NCBI RefSeq assembly: GCF_029846255.1
Contig: NZ_JARVWQ010000001.1
Coordinates: forward strand, 1,426,001 to 1,490,000
Direction of reading: 5' to 3'
DNA from: Amnibacterium sp. CER49
GTDB lineage: Bacteria; Actinomycetota; Actinomycetes; Actinomycetales; Microbacteriaceae
Length of the DNA: 64,000 bases
Of the stretch, positions 25,061 to 32,102 are shown one piece after another (the stretch's first letter is position 1; every line of letters begins with the position of its first letter). The position numbers and the translations under genes were made by a program. The notes under the pieces are model-generated. The model saw only the letters and a program-made list of their open reading frames with translations, searched no databases and was not told the DNA's origin.

Positions 25061-25687
25061 GTGCCACCCGTCCGCTGGCTGCTGCTCGACATCGGCGGCG
25101 TGCTCGAGCTCGTCGACGACGGGGACTGGCCGCGCCGCTACCGCGACCGCTGGGCCGCCCGCCTCGGCCTGACTCCTGAGGAGTTCGACCGCCGGCGCGC
25201 GGGCGCCCACCTGCCCGACTCCACGACGCGATCGGGCGTCGAGCAGGAGTGGTGGACGCGCCTCGGCACCGCCGTCGGCGCCTCGGGCCCGCTGCTCGTC
25301 GAGATGCGCGCCGACTTCTGGGACGCCTACTGCGGCACCGCGAACACCGAGCTGCTCGCCGCGCTCGCCGCGCTGCGCGGTCGCGTCGGGCTCGCGATCC
25401 TGTCGAACTCCGGCGACGGCGCCCGCGAGGAGGAGGAGCGGCGGTACGGCTTCTCGCGGCTCTTCGCGCCCATCCGGTACAGCCACGAGACCGGCGTCGT
25501 GAAGCCGTCCCCCGAGGCCTTCACGTCCGCGCTCGACGCGCTGGGCGCGGCGCCGCAGGAGGTGCTGCTCGTCGACGACGCGCCCGCCAACGTCGACGCG
25601 GCCCGTGCGCTCGGGATCCGCGCGCACCTGCACGAGGACAACCCCGGCACGCTCGCGGCGATCCACGCGGCTCTCGCCGACCGCTGA
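25061..25687 (+). CDS. HAD-superfamily hydrolase, subfamily IA-like
   Basis: A 208-residue HAD protein. Motif I reads LLLDIGGVLE: the nucleophile Asp is kept but the usual second Asp is Gly, as in the DxGGV/DxGNV group. Motif II is LAILSNSGDG, motif III is ETGVVKPSPEAF and motif IV is VLLVDDAPANVDAARALG. The alpha-helical C1 cap includes EEFDRRRAGAHLPDSTTRSG. Loss of the second Asp changes acid/base chemistry, so phosphatase activity should not be assumed. It is followed 29 bases later by the SpoU methyltransferase, which has its own promoter. Confidence 0.85.
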   Translation: MPPVRWLLLDIGGVLELVDDGDWPRRYRDRWAARLGLTPEEFDRRRAGAHLPDSTTRSGVEQEWWTRLGTAVGASGPLLVEMRADFWDAYCGTANTELLAALAALRGRVGLAILSNSGDGAREEEERRYGFSRLFAPIRYSHETGVVKPSPEAFTSALDALGAAPQEVLLVDDAPANVDAARALGIRAHLHEDNPGTLAAIHAALADR

Positions 25688-25704
25688 GCCCTGCGCGGAC
25701 GCAT

Positions 25705-25716
25705 TACCGTCGGCGT
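25705..25716 (+). promoter_or_regulatory. Leaderless-type -10 (TACCGT) for the RNA methyltransferase
   Basis: TACCGT 25705-25710 is six bases before ATG 25717. Confidence 0.45.
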
Positions 25717-26367
25717 ATGGACGGTCCGGAGCAGCCCGCACCGACGCCCGAGCTCACGACGCACGGTGTCGGACCGTGGCCCGGCGGCCGCGCGGCGTGG
25801 CCGGACGACGTGCGCTACGACCCCGAGCTGCTCGAGCGCGGCGACACCCGCAACGTGATCGACCGCTACCGCTATTGGCGGATGGACGCGATCGTGGCGG
25901 ACCTCGACACCCGCCGGCACCCGTTCTCCGTCGCCATCGAGAACTGGCAGCACGACCTGAACATCGGCTCGATCGTGCGCACCGCGAACGCGTTCGCGGC
26001 CGAGACGGTGCACATCGTCGGCCGGCGGCGATGGAACCGGCGCGGAGCGATGGTGACCGACCGCTACCAGTACGTCGTCCACCACGACGAGATCGGCGGC
26101 CTGCGCGCGTGGGCGAGCGAGCGCCACCTGCCGATCGTCGCGGTCGACAACGTGCCGGGCGCGGTGGCGGTGGAGACCTTCGCGCTGCCCGAGCGCTGCG
26201 TGCTGCTCTTCGGGCAGGAGGGGCCCGGGCTCACCGAGGAGGCGGTCGCGGGCGCCGATGCGCTCGTCGAGATCCCGCAGTTCGGCTCCACCCGGTCGAT
26301 CAACGCCTCCGCGGCGGCGGCGATCGTCATGCACGAGTGGATCCGCCGCTGGGCCCGCCCCTCCTGA
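25717..26367 (+). CDS. TrmH/SpoU-family RNA 2'-O-methyltransferase
   Basis: SPOUT-fold RNA ribose methyltransferase, 216 residues. The three family motifs are present: NWQHDLNIGSIVRTANAF (motif 1, about 75-92), CVLLFGQEGPGL (motif 2) and VEIPQFGSTRSINASAAAAI (motif 3), which form the SAM knot. The N-terminal about 60 residues are an extension rich in Pro/Arg. It could methylate tRNA or rRNA; which one cannot be told from sequence alone. The start is set at ATG 25717, since the upstream frame overlaps the HAD gene. Confidence 0.88.
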   Translation: MDGPEQPAPTPELTTHGVGPWPGGRAAWPDDVRYDPELLERGDTRNVIDRYRYWRMDAIVADLDTRRHPFSVAIENWQHDLNIGSIVRTANAFAAETVHIVGRRRWNRRGAMVTDRYQYVVHHDEIGGLRAWASERHLPIVAVDNVPGAVAVETFALPERCVLLFGQEGPGLTEEAVAGADALVEIPQFGSTRSINASAAAAIVMHEWIRRWARPS

Positions 26368-26371
26368 GGAG

Positions 26372-26431
26372 GACTCCGCAGGGAGTCGCCACCTCCTGCG
26401 ACCTGGAGGCCCTCGGGGTCGCAGGAAGTGG
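26372..26431. terminator. Two successive hairpins between convergent genes
   Basis: A small stem GACTCC/GGAGTC (26372-26377 with 26382-26387) is followed by a 15-bp stem with one mismatch (26389-26403 with 26417-26431). They lie between the RNA methyltransferase and the SHOCT gene, with no T-run. Confidence 0.7.
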
Positions 26432-26443
26432 TGGGAGGCGGGG

Positions 26444-26716
26444 CTAGCGGCGCGGCTCGCGGGTGCCGCGGAGCACCTCGAGGCGGGCGCGGTACTCGCG
26501 CTCGTCGATGTCGCCGTTCGCGAACCGCTCGCCGAGCACCTGCTCGGCGCTGCGGCCCTGCGCCCACGGCGGGCCGCCGGCGGCCGCCCAGCGGCGCCTC
26601 GCACCCCGGCCCACGAGCAGGACGACCACGACGATCAGCGTGAACCACAGCAGGGGGATCAGGAAGAAGAAGGGGAAGAAGGGCCATCCGGGATGGACGG
26701 CGGCGAGGGGGAGCAT
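26444..26716 (-). CDS. Small membrane protein with SHOCT domain
   Basis: A 90-residue protein. One strong membrane helix (FFPFFFLIPLLWFTLIVVVV, about residues 12-33) is followed by a basic stretch and a C-terminal SHOCT domain (SAEQVLGERFANGDIDEREY). SHOCT is a short oligomerisation/targeting module often found at the end of such proteins. The ATG at 26716 is preceded by aaggaa at a good distance; longer frames upstream lack sense. It stands next to a two-component system on the same strand and may be part of its output, though that is unproven. Confidence 0.8.
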   Translation of the reverse strand: MLPLAAVHPGWPFFPFFFLIPLLWFTLIVVVVLLVGRGARRRWAAAGGPPWAQGRSAEQVLGERFANGDIDEREYRARLEVLRGTREPRR

Positions 26717-26844
26717 GAGCGGTTCCTTCGGGAGATCGAGACGCGACCGGTCGGCCGCGAGGCAACGCTCCCGCGCCGACGCCGGCACGGCATCCGCCGC
26801 CGGGAGTCATCCGGCCTGCATCCCGGGGAGCACGGCGTGCAGGG

Positions 26845-27510
26845 TCAGTCGCTCCAGCCGGCCCGGATGAGCCCGGTCTCGTAGGCGACCACGACGAGCT
26901 GCGCGCGGTCGCGGGCCTGCAGCTTCGTGAGGATGCGCGATACGTGCGTCTTCGCGGTGAGCGGCGAGAGGAAGAGCCGCTGCGCGATCTCGTCGTTCGT
27001 GAGCCCGCGGCCCACCTGCGCGAGCACCTCCCGCTCGCGCTCGGTGAGCACGTCGAGGCGCTCCGGCCGCTCCGGCGCCCGCAGCCCGGCGGCGGCGCGC
27101 TCGAGGAGCCGCCGCGTGGGCCCGGGGCTGAGCAGCGCGTCGCCGGCGGCGACGACCCGGACGGCCCGCAGCAGGTCGGCCGGCTCGGTGTCCTTCACGA
27201 GGAAGCCGCTCGCACCCGAGCGCACGGCCTCGGCGACGTACTCGTCGAGCTCGAAGGTGGTGACGACCACCACGTGGCAGCCGGCGAGCGCCGGGTCGCC
27301 GACGATGCGCCGCGTGGCCTCGAGGCCGTCCATGCCCGGCATGCGGATGTCCATGAGCAGCACGTCGGGCCGCTCGCGGCGGGCGAGCGCGACGGCCCCG
27401 TCGCCCGTCGCCGCCTCGCCGACCACCTCGAGATCCGGCTCGGCGGCGAGCAGCGCCCGGAAGCCCGCCCGGATGAGCGCCTGGTCGTCCGCGATCCCGA
27501 CGCGGATCAC
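26845..27510 (-). CDS. NarL/LuxR-type response regulator
   Basis: A 221-residue two-component regulator. The receiver domain (1-120) has the acidic pocket ADDQ, the phospho-acceptor in LLMDIRMPGMDG (Asp near 54), a conserved TTF and the lysine in FLVKDTEPADL. The LuxR-type HTH (about 150-215) reads LTEREREVLAQVGRGLTNDE and TAKTHVSRILTKLQARDR. Its start overlaps the kinase stop by four bases (ATGA). Its targets are unknown. The reverse-strand SHOCT gene just downstream is a possible one. Confidence 0.93.
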   Translation of the reverse strand: MIRVGIADDQALIRAGFRALLAAEPDLEVVGEAATGDGAVALARRERPDVLLMDIRMPGMDGLEATRRIVGDPALAGCHVVVVTTFELDEYVAEAVRSGASGFLVKDTEPADLLRAVRVVAAGDALLSPGPTRRLLERAAAGLRAPERPERLDVLTEREREVLAQVGRGLTNDEIAQRLFLSPLTAKTHVSRILTKLQARDRAQLVVVAYETGLIRAGWSD

Positions 27511-28658
27511 GAGGCCTCCGGCAGGGGGAGGCGCGCCTCGACGAGCAGCCCGTCGGGCGCGGGGTCGAGGTCGAGGGTCCCGCCGAGCAGCGCTGCGCGC
27601 TCGCGCATGCCGGTGATGCCGTTGCCCTCGGCGATGGGCGCGGGCCGGACGCCGCCGCTCGTGCGGATCCGGGCGACCGCGGCGTCGCCCTCGCGGCAGA
27701 GCTCCACGGCGACGGCGGTCCCGGGGGCGTGCCGCCGCGCGTTCGTCACCGACTCCTGCACGATCCGGAACAGCGCGAGCTGCACCGGCTGGGGCGGTCG
27801 CGGCTCGAGCCGGTCGTCGAGCGTCACCCGCTCACCGGCCGCGACCGACTCGGTGACGAGCGCCGGCAGCGCCGCGAGGCCGGGCTCTGGGCGCCGCGGC
27901 GCGTCCTCGTCGCCGCGGAGCACCGCGAGCGCGGCGCGCACCTCGTCGAGGGCCTCGCGGCTCGCGCCGCGGATCGCCTCGAGGGCCTCGACGGCGGCCT
28001 CGGGCCGCGCCCTCGCGAGGTGCAGGCCCACCCCCGCCTGCACCGTGATCGAGCTGAGCGAGTGGGCGAGCACGTCGTGGAGCTCGCGGGCGATGCGCAC
28101 CCGCTCCTGCTCCGCCACGATCCGGCGCCGCGCCGACTCGGCTGCCGCCCGCTCCCGGCCGCGGGCGACGCGGGCGCGCACGCCCTCGCCGATCCCGACC
28201 GCGACGACGAGCAGCAGGACCTCGCCGAGCGCGCGGACGGCCGCCAGCGGGTCCGTCGTGAGCACGAGCTGGAGCACCGGCAGCAGGAGGGCGCCCCCCG
28301 CGGCCGCGAGGGCCCACCATCGCGCCCCCTGCGCGGCTGCCGCGACGACCCCGACGAGGAACGGCAGCAGCGCGAACGGCGGCACGGGCACGAGGAGCAG
28401 ACCCGCGATCGAGGTGGTCCCGGCGACGACGACGGCCGGGCCCGGCGCGCGGCGTCCGAGCACGAGCAGGGCCGCGGTGCCGAGCAGCGCGCAGGCGAGG
28501 TAGGCGACGGCGCGCCCCGGGGCACCGTGCGAGGCGGTCCATCCCGCAGCGCCCGCCTGCAGCAGCAGCGCCGGCGCGAGCGGCCAGGTGAACCGCCGGC
28601 GCGGCAGCGCGGGATCCGGGGAGGGAGGCGTCGCCGCTCGATGTGCGCACGCGTCCAC
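27507..28658 (-). CDS. Sensor histidine kinase, HisKA_3 type
   Basis: A 383-residue membrane kinase, cognate to the downstream LuxR-type regulator. Five to six membrane helices fill residues 25-160 with no sizeable external loop, as in intramembrane-sensing kinases. The dimerisation/phosphoacceptor segment RIARELHDVLAHSLSSITVQ carries the phospho-histidine near residue 195. The ATPase domain has FRIVQESVTNARRHA (N-box) and GNGITGMRERAALLGG (G-box). The GTG at 28658 follows TAGCGT by six bases. Signals could be envelope stress or a lipophilic compound; nothing in sequence decides it. Confidence 0.92.
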   Translation of the reverse strand: MDACAHRAATPPSPDPALPRRRFTWPLAPALLLQAGAAGWTASHGAPGRAVAYLACALLGTAALLVLGRRAPGPAVVVAGTTSIAGLLLVPVPPFALLPFLVGVVAAAAQGARWWALAAAGGALLLPVLQLVLTTDPLAAVRALGEVLLLVVAVGIGEGVRARVARGRERAAAESARRRIVAEQERVRIARELHDVLAHSLSSITVQAGVGLHLARARPEAAVEALEAIRGASREALDEVRAALAVLRGDEDAPRRPEPGLAALPALVTESVAAGERVTLDDRLEPRPPQPVQLALFRIVQESVTNARRHAPGTAVAVELCREGDAAVARIRTSGGVRPAPIAEGNGITGMRERAALLGGTLDLDPAPDGLLVEARLPLPEAS

Positions 28659-28670
28659 GGCGGCACGCTA
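28659..28670 (-). promoter_or_regulatory. Leaderless-type -10 (TAGCGT) for the two-component operon
   Basis: Minus-strand TAGCGT (28670-28665) is six bases before GTG 28658. Confidence 0.55.
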
Positions 28671-28770
28671 GCGACGCGCGCCCCCGCCGGCATCCTCCAC
28701 AGGGAGTAGACCGACCGCTCGGTGGGAGCAGCGGGTGCGGAGCGTGTCCGGGCGGTGCCACCCTGGAGGG

Positions 28771-29052
28771 GTGACCGACGTGCTCGAGGAGACGCGGCTC
28801 GAGGAGCGCCTCGAGCTCGGCAAGCCGTGGACGCTCGTGGTCTGGGACGACCCCGTGAACCTCATGACGTACGTCACGTGGGTCTTCCGGAGCTACTTCG
28901 GCTTCCCGAAGCCGAAGGCGGAGCGCCTCATGATGCAGGTGCACACCGAGGGGAAGGCCGCGATCCTGTCCGGCACGCGCGAGGAGATGGAGCGCCACGT
29001 GGAGGCGATGCACGGCTACGGGCTGCAGGCGACCCTGCAGCAGGTCGACTGA
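28771..29052 (+). CDS. clpS: ClpS adaptor
   Basis: Adaptor that delivers N-end-rule substrates to ClpAP/ClpCP, 93 residues. Core segments are WTLVVWDDPVNLMTYVTWVF (substrate pocket with the D-D-P-x-N motif), KAERLMMQVHTEGKA and MERHVEAMHGYGLQATLQ. The GTG at 28771 has ggaggg directly in front and starts the short flexible tail MTDVLEET. Earlier in-frame codons would add an unlike leader. DUF2017 follows with no gap. Confidence 0.95.
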   Translation: MTDVLEETRLEERLELGKPWTLVVWDDPVNLMTYVTWVFRSYFGFPKPKAERLMMQVHTEGKAAILSGTREEMERHVEAMHGYGLQATLQQVD

Positions 29053-29529
29053 ATGCGGGTCCTCGGCGAGTTCCAGCGCCACGGGGACGTGATCGAGCGG
29101 CGGTTCACGAAGTCGGAGCGCCGCATGATCGCGAACCTCGCGGTCACCACCGCATCCGCCCTCGAGGACGTCGGCGGGACGGGGGCGCTGCAGGACCCGG
29201 TCGTCGCCCGTCTGCTGCCCGCGGCGTACGCGGACGACCCCGTCGCCGCCGAGGAGTTCGCCGACGCGACCCGCGAGCGGCTCGCCGAGGGCAAGGTCGA
29301 GGGGCTGCGCAGGCTGCCCGCCGACCTCGAGGCGGCCCCGGGCGGGGTGCTGCGGCTCGGCCCCGACGACGCGGTGGTCTGGCTGAAGGCGCTCGGCGAC
29401 CTGCGGCTCGCGCTCGCCGAACGGGTCGGCATCGACGAGGTGCAGCGCGGCGTCCACACGCCGCAGGGCATGCTCTACGCGTGGCTCACCTGGCTGCAGG
29501 GCAGCCTCATCGACGCCGTCGACGCGTGA
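29053..29529 (+). CDS. DUF2017 family protein
   Basis: A 158-residue protein of the DUF2017 family, which in actinobacteria almost always follows clpS; the function is not known. Recognisable parts are FTKSERRMIANLAV near 20, DPVVARLLPAAYADDP near 48 and the C-terminal LAERVGIDEVQRG and LYAWLTWLQGSLIDAV. The ATG directly follows the clpS stop (tgaatg), so the two are translationally coupled, which argues for a role in ClpS/N-end-rule proteolysis. Confidence 0.9.
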   Translation: MRVLGEFQRHGDVIERRFTKSERRMIANLAVTTASALEDVGGTGALQDPVVARLLPAAYADDPVAAEEFADATRERLAEGKVEGLRRLPADLEAAPGGVLRLGPDDAVVWLKALGDLRLALAERVGIDEVQRGVHTPQGMLYAWLTWLQGSLIDAVDA

Positions 29530-29774
29530 CCGGGCGGCTGCTGCAAGGCCGTTGACTTCTCCGGCGAGCAGCAGGACGCCGCGTCCGCGGCGCTACTGGG
29601 CCGATATCGCCGCAGAACGCCCCTCCCCAGTCACTGTCCAGGCGACGGGGACCCGCCTCCCCGCTGCTTGTCGGGAGGCACCCAGAGGGGGATGGTCCGG
29701 TAGGGGGTCGAACGAGGCGCACGCCTGCCTGCCGCATATCGGCGGCCCGCACGCCTCTCGGATCAGGAGACATC
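29530..29774 (+). other. Intergenic region before the LEA-holin-DUF3618 cassette
   Basis: 245 bases without a convincing gene. It holds a TTGACT hexamer at 29552-29557 without a partner -10. It also has a CCGATAT/ATATCGG inverted pair about 130 bases apart, and just before the ATG at 29775 an aggag ribosome-binding site. A long leader or an alternative-sigma promoter for the cassette is likely here, but no consensus is strong enough to assign. Confidence 0.4.
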
Positions 29775-30815
29775 ATGACGAGCGACCCCACTGACGACAG
29801 GGTCTACCCGGCGACCCCCATCTACGACGAGGCCGTCATCGCGACCCCGGACTTCGCCGAGCCCGCCACGACGCCGGGCGGATCCGGCTCCCGCACGGAG
29901 CAGGCCAAGGCCACCGCGAGCCAGGCGAAGGACACCGTCACCGGCACCGCGAGCCAGGCGGCCGGCACGGTCAAGGAGACCGCGGGCCAGGCGAAGGAGC
30001 AGGCCGCCCAGGTCGCCGGCACCGCGAAGCAGGCGGGCCAGCAGGTCGCGGGCACCGCCGCCGACGCGGGGCGCCAGGTCGCCGGGACCACGAAGGAGCA
30101 GGCGCAGCGCGTCGCCTCCGACGCGATCAACCAGGCCCGCGAGCTGTACGGGCAGGCCACGACCGAGCTGTCCTCGCAGGCCTCGACGCAGCAGGACCGT
30201 CTCGCGCAGACGATCCGCACCTTCGGCCACGACCTCGAGCGGATGGGCCGCGGCGAGCAGGTCGACTCCGGGCTCGCGTCCGAGGTGGTCCAGAACCTCT
30301 CGCAGCGCGCCCATCGCGTCGCCGAGTTCTTCGAGACCCGCGAGCCCCGTGAGGTCGTCGACGAGGTGCGCCGCTTCGCCGCCCGCCGCCCCGGCCTGTT
30401 CATCGCGCTCGCCGCGACCGCCGGCGTCGTCGCCGCACGGCTCACGAAGGCGCTCGTCGCCGAGTCGCACAACGACCAGGGCGCGTCCGGCACCACGGGC
30501 TACGGCGCGACCGGGTACGAGACCGGTTACGGCAGCAGCACCTACGTGGGTGGCGCGGAGCCGTACGGCACCGACGTGATCGTGCCCGAGCCCGGCTACG
30601 GCACGGGCGTCGCGGGCGCCGGCTACGAGACCGTCGAGACGATCGAGCCCGCCGGGTACGAGACCGGCTACGCCACGGGCGCCCAGCCGCTCGAGTCCGA
30701 GTACGGCACCGGCTACGACACCGAGGCCGGCGCGGTCGACGAGGGCGGCGTGCTGCCCGGCACCGGCTACGGCACCGAGGACGACGGCTACGGCACGACC
30801 GGACGCACCCGATGA
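29775..30815 (+). CDS. LEA-like repeat protein with YGTGY-rich tail
   Basis: A 346-residue protein without a named family. Residues 40-120 are amphipathic repeats (EQAKATASQAKDTVTG, SQAAGTVKETAGQAKEQAAQ, VAGTAKQAGQQVAGTA) like LEA or apolipoprotein helices. A second helical part follows (EVVQNLSQRAHRVAEFF). One membrane helix lies at about 205-222 (PGLFIALAATAGVVAARL). The last 115 residues are low-complexity with repeated GYGTGY/GYETGY. It is probably a membrane-anchored, desiccation- or envelope-stress-type protein. Its stop overlaps the holin-like gene (ATGA), starting a three-gene operon. Confidence 0.75.
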   Translation: MTSDPTDDRVYPATPIYDEAVIATPDFAEPATTPGGSGSRTEQAKATASQAKDTVTGTASQAAGTVKETAGQAKEQAAQVAGTAKQAGQQVAGTAADAGRQVAGTTKEQAQRVASDAINQARELYGQATTELSSQASTQQDRLAQTIRTFGHDLERMGRGEQVDSGLASEVVQNLSQRAHRVAEFFETREPREVVDEVRRFAARRPGLFIALAATAGVVAARLTKALVAESHNDQGASGTTGYGATGYETGYGSSTYVGGAEPYGTDVIVPEPGYGTGVAGAGYETVETIEPAGYETGYATGAQPLESEYGTGYDTEAGAVDEGGVLPGTGYGTEDDGYGTTGRTR

Positions 30816-31288
30816 GCATCCCGGGCGACCCGCGGGGCACCAACCCCGCCGTCTCGGTCAACCCGCGTGGGACCGATCCCGTCGCGGAGGAGCGGGCCGC
30901 GACCACCCCGATCGGCGAGCTGCTCGCCGACGTGAGCCGTGACCTCTCCCAGCTCATCCGCCAGGAGGTCGAGCTCGCGAAGGCCGAGATCACCGACTCG
31001 GCGAAGAAGGCGGGCAAGGGGGCGGGCTTCCTCACCGGAGCAGCCGTCGCCGGCTACTTCGCCCTCCTGTTCGTCTCGATCTTCGTCTGGTGGGGCCTCG
31101 GGGTGCTGTTCGAGTTCCCCGCCGGCCTGATCTGGTCCGCCCTGATCGTCGCGGTGATCTACGGGATCGTCGCGGCCGTGCTCGCCGCTCGCGGCCGGCG
31201 CGACCTGCAGGAGATCAAGGGTCTGCCCCAGACCGCCGAGACCGTTAAAGAGATCCCCCCGACCCTGAAGCCTGGAGGCCACGCATGA
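30812..31288 (+). CDS. Phage-holin-fold membrane protein (Holin_3_6/DUF1469-like)
   Basis: A 158-residue protein of the family annotated as actinobacterial phage holin superfamily III (holin_3_6). It has a disordered N-terminus, an amphipathic helix (ISELL-like VSRDLSQLIRQEVELAKAE) and two membrane helices (about 75-100 and 108-130) joined by a short turn. Members are chromosomal and not prophage-linked, so lysis is an unlikely role. Coupled to both neighbours by ATGA overlaps, it probably works with them in the cytoplasmic membrane. Confidence 0.85.
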   Translation: MSIPGDPRGTNPAVSVNPRGTDPVAEERAATTPIGELLADVSRDLSQLIRQEVELAKAEITDSAKKAGKGAGFLTGAAVAGYFALLFVSIFVWWGLGVLFEFPAGLIWSALIVAVIYGIVAAVLAARGRRDLQEIKGLPQTAETVKEIPPTLKPGGHA

Positions 31289-32052
31289 GCGACCCCGACA
31301 CCATCCGCGCCGAGATCGAAGCGACGCGGGCGAACCTCAGCACGAACGTCGATGCCCTCGCCGACAAGGTGAGCCCGCACCAGATCGCCCACCGGCAGAC
31401 CGAGCGGGTCAAGGGTCGCCTCCGCGGCGTGCAGGAGTCGATCATGGGCAGCGTCGAGGACGCCCGCGACCACATCGCCGGCGCCGGCAGCAGCGTGGCC
31501 GACAAGGCGCGCTCGGTCGGTCACGGCACCTCCGGCACGGCCTCCGACGTCCGGGACGCGGCCTCCGCGGCCGGTTCCAACGCGGTGAGCACGGCGAAGG
31601 GCCACCCGCTCGTGGTCGGTGGCATCGCCTTCGGCCTCGGCTGGCTGCTCTCCTCGCTCCTGCCTTCGACGGAGTCCGAGCAGCGGCTCGCCGTCGCCGC
31701 GAAGGACAAGGCCGCTCCGCTCACCGACAAGGTGAAGGAGGTCGCGAAGGACGCCGGCCAGGAGGTCGCCGAGCACCTGAAGCCCGCCGCGCAGGACGCG
31801 GTGCAGTCGGTCAAGGGCACCGCTCAGGACGCGGCGCAGACCGTCAAGGGCGAGGCGCAGGCGGCCGCGCAGGACGTCAAGGGCACCGCCCAGGACGCCG
31901 CGCAGGACGTGAAGGACCAGGCGCAGGACTCCGCCCAGACCGTCAAGGGCCAGACCCAGGACGCGGCCCAGCAGATCAAGGGCCAGGCGCAGGGCGCCGG
32001 CCAGGACCTCAAGGGCCAGGCGCAGGACGCGAGGGACAACCTGCGGTCCTGA
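31285..32052 (+). CDS. DUF3618 protein with LEA-type repeats
   Basis: A 255-residue protein. Residues 1-60 form the DUF3618 domain (DTIRAEIEATRANLSTNVDA, LADKVSPHQIAHRQ). One membrane helix follows at about 110-125 (LVVGGIAFGLGWLLSSLL). From about 165 to the end there is a run of 11-residue-like repeats of the form AQDAAQ-x-VKG (VKGTAQDAAQTVKGEAQ, DVKDQAQDSAQTVKGQTQ). Such repeats are hydrophilic amphipathic helices as in LEA proteins. It is the third gene of the operon and the second with LEA-like repeats, placed on the other side of a membrane helix. A terminator follows at 32066. Confidence 0.85.
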   Translation: MSDPDTIRAEIEATRANLSTNVDALADKVSPHQIAHRQTERVKGRLRGVQESIMGSVEDARDHIAGAGSSVADKARSVGHGTSGTASDVRDAASAAGSNAVSTAKGHPLVVGGIAFGLGWLLSSLLPSTESEQRLAVAAKDKAAPLTDKVKEVAKDAGQEVAEHLKPAAQDAVQSVKGTAQDAAQTVKGEAQAAAQDVKGTAQDAAQDVKDQAQDSAQTVKGQTQDAAQQIKGQAQGAGQDLKGQAQDARDNLRS

Positions 32053-32065
32053 TCGCTATCGATGG

Positions 32066-32095
32066 AGGGCGTCGCGACTTCGGCCGCGGCGCCCT
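32066..32095. terminator. Hairpin between the DUF3618 gene and the HNH gene
   Basis: AGGGCGTCGCG (32066-32076) pairs with CGCGGCGCCCT (32085-32095) at 10 of 11 positions, with an 8-base loop, between convergent genes. Confidence 0.7.
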
Positions 32096-32102
32096 TCGTC
32101 GT

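Noticed and set aside
29552-29557. TTGACT as a promoter for the LEA-holin cassette
   Set aside because: No TANNNT at 16-18 bases; too far from the start codon to assign.
30812-31288. Holin-like gene as sign of a prophage
   Set aside because: No other phage genes around; the family is normally chromosomal in actinobacteria and here belongs to a stress-like operon.
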